From assembly GCF_001591565.1 (NCBI RefSeq), contig NZ_BCVD01000003.1:1-64000 (forward strand): a stretch of 64,000 bases of DNA, written 5' to 3'. Within the stretch, counting starts at the first letter, position 1; each line of letters opens with the position of its first letter. The notes beneath the pieces are model-generated. The model was given only the letters and a program-made list of their open reading frames with translations, had not been told where the DNA came from and ran no database searches. Shown one piece after another: positions 59,462 to 64,000 of the stretch. The DNA comes from Priestia flexa NBRC 15715 (lineage in GTDB: Bacteria > Bacillota > Bacilli > Bacillales > Bacillaceae_H). The translations under genes were made by a program, and so were the position numbers.

Positions 59462-60088
59462 ATGAGTCATTCTGGATTTGTTCCTGATAATTCGAATATT
59501 AAGAAGACGTCTGGTACACCAAACTTATCGTTTAACTACCAAAACAGCGTATTATTTAAACGAAACACCAACAACATTGCGTATCAAGTAACATCTACAC
59601 AGCTCCCTGCCATGATCGGTTGAGCTTTTGTAGACTTATATTTAACTAAAGGCTATATGAGAGAACCCCATTGGCACCCAAATGCTTGGGAGTTAGATGT
59701 GGTGATTTCTGGAGAAGTCGAGGTATCAATTATAGATCCCGATACGAGCACCCTGCATACGTATCGTATTAAAAAAGGAGATGTAGCATTTATCCCAATG
59801 GGTTGGTGGCACTGGATTGAACCATTAACAGAAGAAGCTCACCTTCACCTTTTCTTTAATAACGACCAGTTTGAATCAGCAGAAGGTTCAGACATCCTTC
59901 GCTTAACACCTCCTGAAGTGTTTCAAAAAGCTTATAATGTCAACGAAAGCCAAATTAAACAAGCATTGGAACCCATTGATGAAACGGTTGTGATTAGACC
60001 TCCTTTCACTAACCATTCAAAGCGTAATGTAGAACATCATCATGTAAAAATCAAAATTAATGATAAAGATGTTGAATTTGATGATTAA
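59462..60088 (+). pseudogene. Cupin gene interrupted by an in-frame TGA
   Basis: Reading from ATG 59462 (AGAAAGAGG before it) gives 208 codons with one internal stop, TGA at 59621-59623 (codon 54, between MIG and AFVDLYLTKG). The frame is otherwise sound. The cupin barrel shows metal ligands in HWHPNAWELDVVISGEVEVS, GDVAFIPMGWWHWIE and HLHLFF; related to oxalate decarboxylase-type monocupins. A restart at ATG 59657 would drop the first strand but keep the metal site. Either a recent nonsense mutation or readthrough. Confidence 0.75.
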
Positions 60089-60092
60089 CAAC

Positions 60093-60129
60093 AAAAGACC
60101 TTGATTTCTTCATAAACTCAAGGTCTTTT
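60093..60129. terminator. Bidirectional terminator cupin gene / comG operon
   Basis: Stem AAAAGACCTTGA/TCAAGGTCTTTT, loop about 13 nt. Confidence 0.85.
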
Positions 60130-60138
60130 GCTCTATCT

Positions 60139-60531
60139 CTAAACCCAGGCAATTACCTTACCGCTTTCTCGCTGAAAAGTAATTGTATGAATAAGCTGTC
60201 TTTCTTCTTTTGTAGCGCAGCGAACTTGAATAGTCACACTATCCTCTGTCTGCCTTAGTATTTGGTACTTAACGGTTCCTGAATCATAAGTTAGTACCCC
60301 ATCGCTTTCTTGTGAAAAATTATTTGTTTGAACGTCTGCTTGTAAATCCCGAACTCCTTTTTGCAGTAAATAGTCTAATTCATAGCGCTGATTTACTTCG
60401 GCGTAAAACGTACTTTTCGTTACAAAATACACCAACTGGTGGGATAGTAAAAATAAAAATAGCGCACTAAAGGCTAGTACAAAGGGAAGCGCAAAACCCG
60501 CTTGGTACGCTTTCCTATCTTTATTCAACAT
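60139..60531 (-). CDS. comGG: Competence pseudopilin ComGG
   Basis: 130 residues from ATG 60531, which overlaps the comGF stop. AGFALPFVLAFSALFLFLLSH is a type IV pilin-like helix without a canonical cleavage site. Accessory minor pseudopilin of the DNA uptake pilus. The frame is open 30 codons further into comGF. Confidence 0.88.
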   Translation of the reverse strand: MLNKDRKAYQAGFALPFVLAFSALFLFLLSHQLVYFVTKSTFYAEVNQRYELDYLLQKGVRDLQADVQTNNFSQESDGVLTYDSGTVKYQILRQTEDSVTIQVRCATKEERQLIHTITFQRESGKVIAWV

Positions 60532-60949
60532 CCATAAATGTTTTAATCGTTGTTTCATGAATTTCACCGTGTTTATATACCACCTTAACATGAAGCAGAT
60601 TGCTTTCGTATTTGTACTCAATTAACTTCACAAACTGCAAGACAACTTCATGACCACTCTGGTCAACCCTACGCCGAACCTTATCATTAAAAGGTTCATA
60701 CGTAACTAAAGGCTCTCCATCTATTCGTAATGATAAAATTCTTTCGTTAACGCTAACATGATGCGCTCTTCGATACTCCTTTGTTAACTGCTGAATAAAG
60801 ATTTCCCATTCCATTTCTGTTGCTAGGTCATCAGGGGCATATTTTTGGTTAGCCAATGACAAGACAGGCGGAATAAAGGATACTATTACAAAGAAAATCG
60901 TTAAACTAAGCAACATTTCTACTAATGTAAAACCTTTTTGGTTCCTCAT
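60521..60949 (-). CDS. comGF: Competence pseudopilin ComGF
   Basis: 142 residues; prepilin cleavage site QKGFTLVEMLLS near the N-terminus and a single helix. ATG overlaps the comGE stop by 4 nt (ATGA). Minor pseudopilin. Confidence 0.91.
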   Translation of the reverse strand: MRNQKGFTLVEMLLSLTIFFVIVSFIPPVLSLANQKYAPDDLATEMEWEIFIQQLTKEYRRAHHVSVNERILSLRIDGEPLVTYEPFNDKVRRRVDQSGHEVVLQFVKLIEYKYESNLLHVKVVYKHGEIHETTIKTFMDVE

Positions 60950-61281
60950 TTTAACGTAGATTCACATCTTTCTATGATTTTCTGATTAGTTCTTTTCCAA
61001 GAAACACACCACTTTGGAACCGGTTCTTCTTTGAATACAAGGAGGTATTCAACCCCGTTATACATCCTCTTTTCAGAGAGTAAGTGCTTTTGATCAGCAT
61101 CCGTCATGACTTTTTCATACAAAAGCGCATCTCCTACATACATTCGCTTCTTATCTTTTTCAGCTTGTATTGCTTGAATATATAAAGGAACAATCACAGC
61201 GGTGAGCATAATCAGCGCACTGAATGCTACTAGCATTTCCAGTAATGTGAAGCCTGTTTGATTATTATATTTTCGTAACAT
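60946..61281 (-). CDS. comGE: Competence pseudopilin ComGE
   Basis: 111 residues from ATG 61281 (AGAGGA before it). Prepilin motif QTGFTLLEMLVAFSALIML. Longer open frame upstream belongs to comGD in another frame. Confidence 0.91.
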   Translation of the reverse strand: MLRKYNNQTGFTLLEMLVAFSALIMLTAVIVPLYIQAIQAEKDKKRMYVGDALLYEKVMTDADQKHLLSEKRMYNGVEYLLVFKEEPVPKWCVSWKRTNQKIIERCESTLK

Positions 61282-61714
61282 AAAAGCGTCCTCTTCCAAT
61301 TTGGAACGTGACCTTATATGTTTCTTTGTTACTTGAAATAAACAAGCTTTTTGCCTGCGAAATATTTCCTTGCTCATTGTATTGAATCGAACTTGTACCA
61401 CTGCTAAACACAACGCGAATATTCGAATGATAACCTCTTTGCATAATGGGCCTTTCAGCTCCAATCTTAAGCAACAAATATCGGGAGTTGGTTGGCTCAA
61501 ATGTAAGCCTTGCCGGACGCTGAGTAGTGATGGCTATTTGTTGCGTATAAAAGGTATCTGCTTGAAGTTGTCGTAAAAATGAGGTTAACTGATAGTGGGC
61601 CATAAGAGGTTTTAAATTGATGACGATGATTAACACCATAACTTGCACAATGGCTAACACGATTAAGGACTCGATTAGCGTAAAGCCTTTTTGATTCATT
61701 TTACGAGTTTCCAT
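61265..61714 (-). CDS. comGD: Competence pseudopilin ComGD
   Basis: 149 residues from ATG 61714, which overlaps the comGC end; MNQKGFTLIES at 61699 is an alternative start. Prepilin motif QKGFTLIESLIVLAIV. Minor pseudopilin. Confidence 0.9.
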   Translation of the reverse strand: METRKMNQKGFTLIESLIVLAIVQVMVLIIVINLKPLMAHYQLTSFLRQLQADTFYTQQIAITTQRPARLTFEPTNSRYLLLKIGAERPIMQRGYHSNIRVVFSSGTSSIQYNEQGNISQAKSLFISSNKETYKVTFQIGRGRFYVTKI

Positions 61715-62012
61715 CACTCGCTGATACGCGTCCATCCGTACCTATTGTAATTTTCGAACCATTTGGACACACCGTTCCTTCTTTTAAGTATCCTCCGCTT
61801 TCAAGCTCGTTTAAAGTAGGCTTTGTTCCGTTTTCAAGCTCATACACCTGCACTTGTGCTTCCACTGTTTTCACTAAAGCCGAGCATCCTTTATTGTTAA
61901 TAACAGCGTTATGCTTTAATACATTTGGCACCATAATAAGCAATAGCACTGTAATAACTAACATAACAATGAGCATCTCAATTAAAGTAAAACCTTTCTC
62001 ATTTTTTAACAT
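61701..62012 (-). CDS. comGC: Major competence pseudopilin ComGC
   Basis: 103 residues, EKGFTLIEMLIVMLVITVLL with cleavage after Gly, two cysteines (CSALVKT... and GTVCPNG) for the stabilising disulfide. Main pilin of the transformation pilus. Confidence 0.95.
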   Translation of the reverse strand: MLKNEKGFTLIEMLIVMLVITVLLLIMVPNVLKHNAVINNKGCSALVKTVEAQVQVYELENGTKPTLNELESGGYLKEGTVCPNGSKITIGTDGRVSASDGNS

Positions 62013-62025
62013 GTTTGAATCCCCT

Positions 62026-63084
62026 TTATAAACTCGACATAATTTCTAGCATTGGCATCATGACTGACATATACATAAGTAGAATAACGATACCAATAAA
62101 GGCGAACGTAATGGGCTGAACATATTTGAGAATGTGAAAAACCCATTCTTCCATTCTCTCAACCATATATAGGCTGTAGTCGTACAATTCTTTTGCTAAA
62201 TCCCCATTTTTTTGTCCATGAACAACGACCTCTGCTAAATCTTTTTGATAATAAGGACGTGTTTGTAAAATTTGATTAAGAGATTTTCCAGCGGCAAGTT
62301 CTGTTGTGAAAAGCTTAGCTTCTTCTCTAAAAAAAGGATAGTGTTGCTGCAGCTGAAAGAGCGAGAGACACTCATAAATTGATAGTCCACCTTTTAATAA
62401 ATTACTCGTATGAACCGCGAAAAAATAGGAGTTAAACAGCTTAGTGAACTGCTTCATAAAAGGAATTTTCATCAAAATGTTCATTTTCTTTACAGGAGCA
62501 AGCTTTTTTGTACTAATAAGATACAGACCTCCTATTAGCAACAAGGTTCCAGAGATTCCAAGAAGTGCGTGTGGAAAGTAAGACATAGTCGACATAAAGA
62601 TAAGAAGAAATGGTGATTGTTCGTGTCCCATTGTTTTATAAAGAGACTGAAAATGCGGTAACAAAACGGTGCTTAATATAAATAAAATCCCAAGGATGAA
62701 ACTTAAAAGTAAAAGTGGATATTGTACTAGCTTTTGAAATCGTTTCTTGTTTTTTATCTTCTCACTTAGCATATGACTACTTTCTTTTAGCGCAAAATGA
62801 AGATCTCCATGCTGTTCAGCAAAATAAAGGTAGCTTAATACGTCTCGGTGAAACTTCAGTTTTAGAAGACAGCTGTGCAAAGACTCGCCTTGACGCATTG
62901 CCATTAAACAAGCATCCACATCGCTACGCTGCTTCGCTGATAGCTGGAATGCTATAAACGATAAAGCTTGAGATAGCGTATATCCTTTTTCAACAAGCTT
63001 CGATAACTGACTTAAAACTTTAGCTTGTTTGGAAAGTCCCCAATGTTTGTTTGATGTCTTTCGTTTAATAAGACCCCCACCCAT
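62026..63084 (-). CDS. comGB: Competence pilus platform protein ComGB
   Basis: 352 residues, GspF-type polytopic protein with repeats of a helical domain and membrane helices (about 125-150, 165-190, 325-350). Starts inside the end of comGA. The first ATG (63084) lacks a clear ribosome binding site; GGTGGGGG lies right after it and may instead serve an ATT start five codons on. Confidence 0.92.
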   Translation of the reverse strand: MGGGLIKRKTSNKHWGLSKQAKVLSQLSKLVEKGYTLSQALSFIAFQLSAKQRSDVDACLMAMRQGESLHSCLLKLKFHRDVLSYLYFAEQHGDLHFALKESSHMLSEKIKNKKRFQKLVQYPLLLLSFILGILFILSTVLLPHFQSLYKTMGHEQSPFLLIFMSTMSYFPHALLGISGTLLLIGGLYLISTKKLAPVKKMNILMKIPFMKQFTKLFNSYFFAVHTSNLLKGGLSIYECLSLFQLQQHYPFFREEAKLFTTELAAGKSLNQILQTRPYYQKDLAEVVVHGQKNGDLAKELYDYSLYMVERMEEWVFHILKYVQPITFAFIGIVILLMYMSVMMPMLEIMSSL

Positions 63085-64000
63085 CTAGCGCATGTGAATA
63101 CAAATACCCAAGCGCAATACCTTTTCGAATTGCATCTCTTAGTCGTGCATAATCATATTGAAATTCCTTTCCTTTCACTTCATTAATTACTTCGTTTACT
63201 TCCCTTCCATATAGAAGCTCATACACGCTAGCCTGTCTATTTAAACGCTCTTTCTTACATAGCGGATGACATCTTCCTTCACAAAAATTACATTTTATTT
63301 CGACTAATCGCTGTGCAGCTACGGCTACCAACGTTTGTTCAATTTCTTGAATACTAACACCAAACTCAAGCAATCGATAAATAGAGCCTTTTGTATCTTT
63401 CGTATGCATAGTTGTCAGTACTAGATGACCGGTTAAAGCTGCGCGAACCGCAATTTGAGCTGTTTCAGCGTCGCGGATTTCCCCGACCATAATAATATCA
63501 GGGTCATGACGTAAAATTGCTTTTAAACCTGTTGCATACGTGATGCCAGCTCGTTCATTCACTTGTACCTGCAGTACTTTTTCACTCTGCTGTTCAATTG
63601 GATCTTCAAGCGTAATGACATTTCGATTTAATAAATGGTTGACCTCATGAAGTAACGTATACAAAGTTGTTGTTTTACCGGATCCTGTTGGCCCAGTAAA
63701 CACAATTAATCCATGTGAATGCTTAAGCAGTGAAATAAGTTTTTTGGTATGATTTTGAAAAAGTGATAAATATTTAAGAGAAGTTGTTTGCGTTTGGGGT
63801 AATACACGAATAACGAGACTTTCATCCTGCAATGTAGGTAAAGTGGATAAACGTAGATTAACTTTAATATGATCGATTGTTGTAGACAGTGCACCATTTT
63901 GAGGCTTTCGTCTTTCACCAATATCCATGCTCCCTAAAAATTTAAAGTGGGAAATGAGTCGTTCAGATACCTCTTTTGGGAGCGTTTGATGAGCAACCAA
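63065..64000 (-). CDS. comGA: Competence pilus ATPase ComGA (N-terminus outside window)
   Basis: 311 residues shown; the frame is open at the window edge, so the first few dozen residues are missing. Traffic ATPase with Walker A FTGPTGSGKTTTLYTLLH, NVITLEDPIEQQ and HDPDIIMVGEIRDAETA, then tetracysteine CNFCEGRCHPLC. Powers pilus assembly. First gene of comG. Confidence 0.95.
   Translation of the reverse strand: MVAHQTLPKEVSERLISHFKFLGSMDIGERRKPQNGALSTTIDHIKVNLRLSTLPTLQDESLVIRVLPQTQTTSLKYLSLFQNHTKKLISLLKHSHGLIVFTGPTGSGKTTTLYTLLHEVNHLLNRNVITLEDPIEQQSEKVLQVQVNERAGITYATGLKAILRHDPDIIMVGEIRDAETAQIAVRAALTGHLVLTTMHTKDTKGSIYRLLEFGVSIQEIEQTLVAVAAQRLVEIKCNFCEGRCHPLCKKERLNRQASVYELLYGREVNEVINEVKGKEFQYDYARLRDAIRKGIALGYLYSHALDGWGSY

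Noticed and set aside
59621-59623. TGA read as selenocysteine in the cupin gene
   Set aside because: No stem-loop of the bacterial SECIS type follows closely, neighbouring residues do not resemble a selenoprotein site, and a point mutation is simpler.

Overview
The window is a low-G+C Firmicute chromosome segment whose gene order matches the yqi-yqh-comG stretch of Bacillus subtilis. Spore-formation genes (spo0A, spoIVB, the whole spoIIIA operon), competence genes (comG) and a class II ribonucleotide reductase gene (nrdJ) between lipM and mntR point to a Bacillus relative, probably the Priestia megaterium group. The species is an inference from gene order and family resemblance; no search was run.

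Region by region. 1-10.4 kb (minus strand): branched-chain keto-acid degradation, ptb-bcd-buk-lpdV-bkdAA-bkdAB-bkdB, with the sigma-54 activator BkdR upstream and a readable -24/-12 promoter before ptb. 10.5-15 kb: YqzF, a glycerophosphodiesterase, a YycC-like peptide, ldh-lctP (lactate) behind two Rex operators, and a DUF2798 protein. 15.3-26.2 kb (minus): spo0A, spoIVB, recN, argR, tlyA, dxs, ispA, xseB, xseA and nusB, with a candidate small RNA between ispA and dxs. 26.4-40.5 kb: yqhY-accBC, spoIIIAA-AH, yqhV, efp, an Xaa-Pro peptidase, aroQ, yqhR, yqhQ, yqhP, yqhO and mntR.

40.7-46.8 kb is the accessory insert and the main discovery. It is a 6,074-bp Tn7-like element with matching terminal repeats and a perfect 5-bp target duplication (TCAGC), sitting in the transcription terminator 15 bp past the nrdJ stop codon. 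Its cargo is a Mef-type efflux pump and an Msr-type ABC-F protein. Each has its own leader peptide: an ErmD-like peptide with the macrolide-stalling MRLR motif, and a seven-residue MQFLLFF peptide. The transposition genes have collapsed. The start of tnsA is fused in frame to tnsD, tnsB and tnsC are gone, and the fusion carries a one-base frameshift in a homopolymer. The element therefore looks immobile by itself, but it records an attachment site at nrdJ that mirrors Tn7 at glmS.

46.8-50.5 kb: nrdJ itself is split by a group I intron that encodes an HNH homing endonuclease, so two unrelated elements have settled on the same gene. 50.7-60.1 kb: lipM, yqhL, the glycine cleavage operon gcvT-gcvPA-gcvPB under a tandem glycine riboswitch, yqhH-yqhG, yqzE, and a cupin gene with an in-frame TGA. 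60.1-64 kb (minus): comGA (5-prime end outside the window) through comGG, the competence pseudopilus operon.
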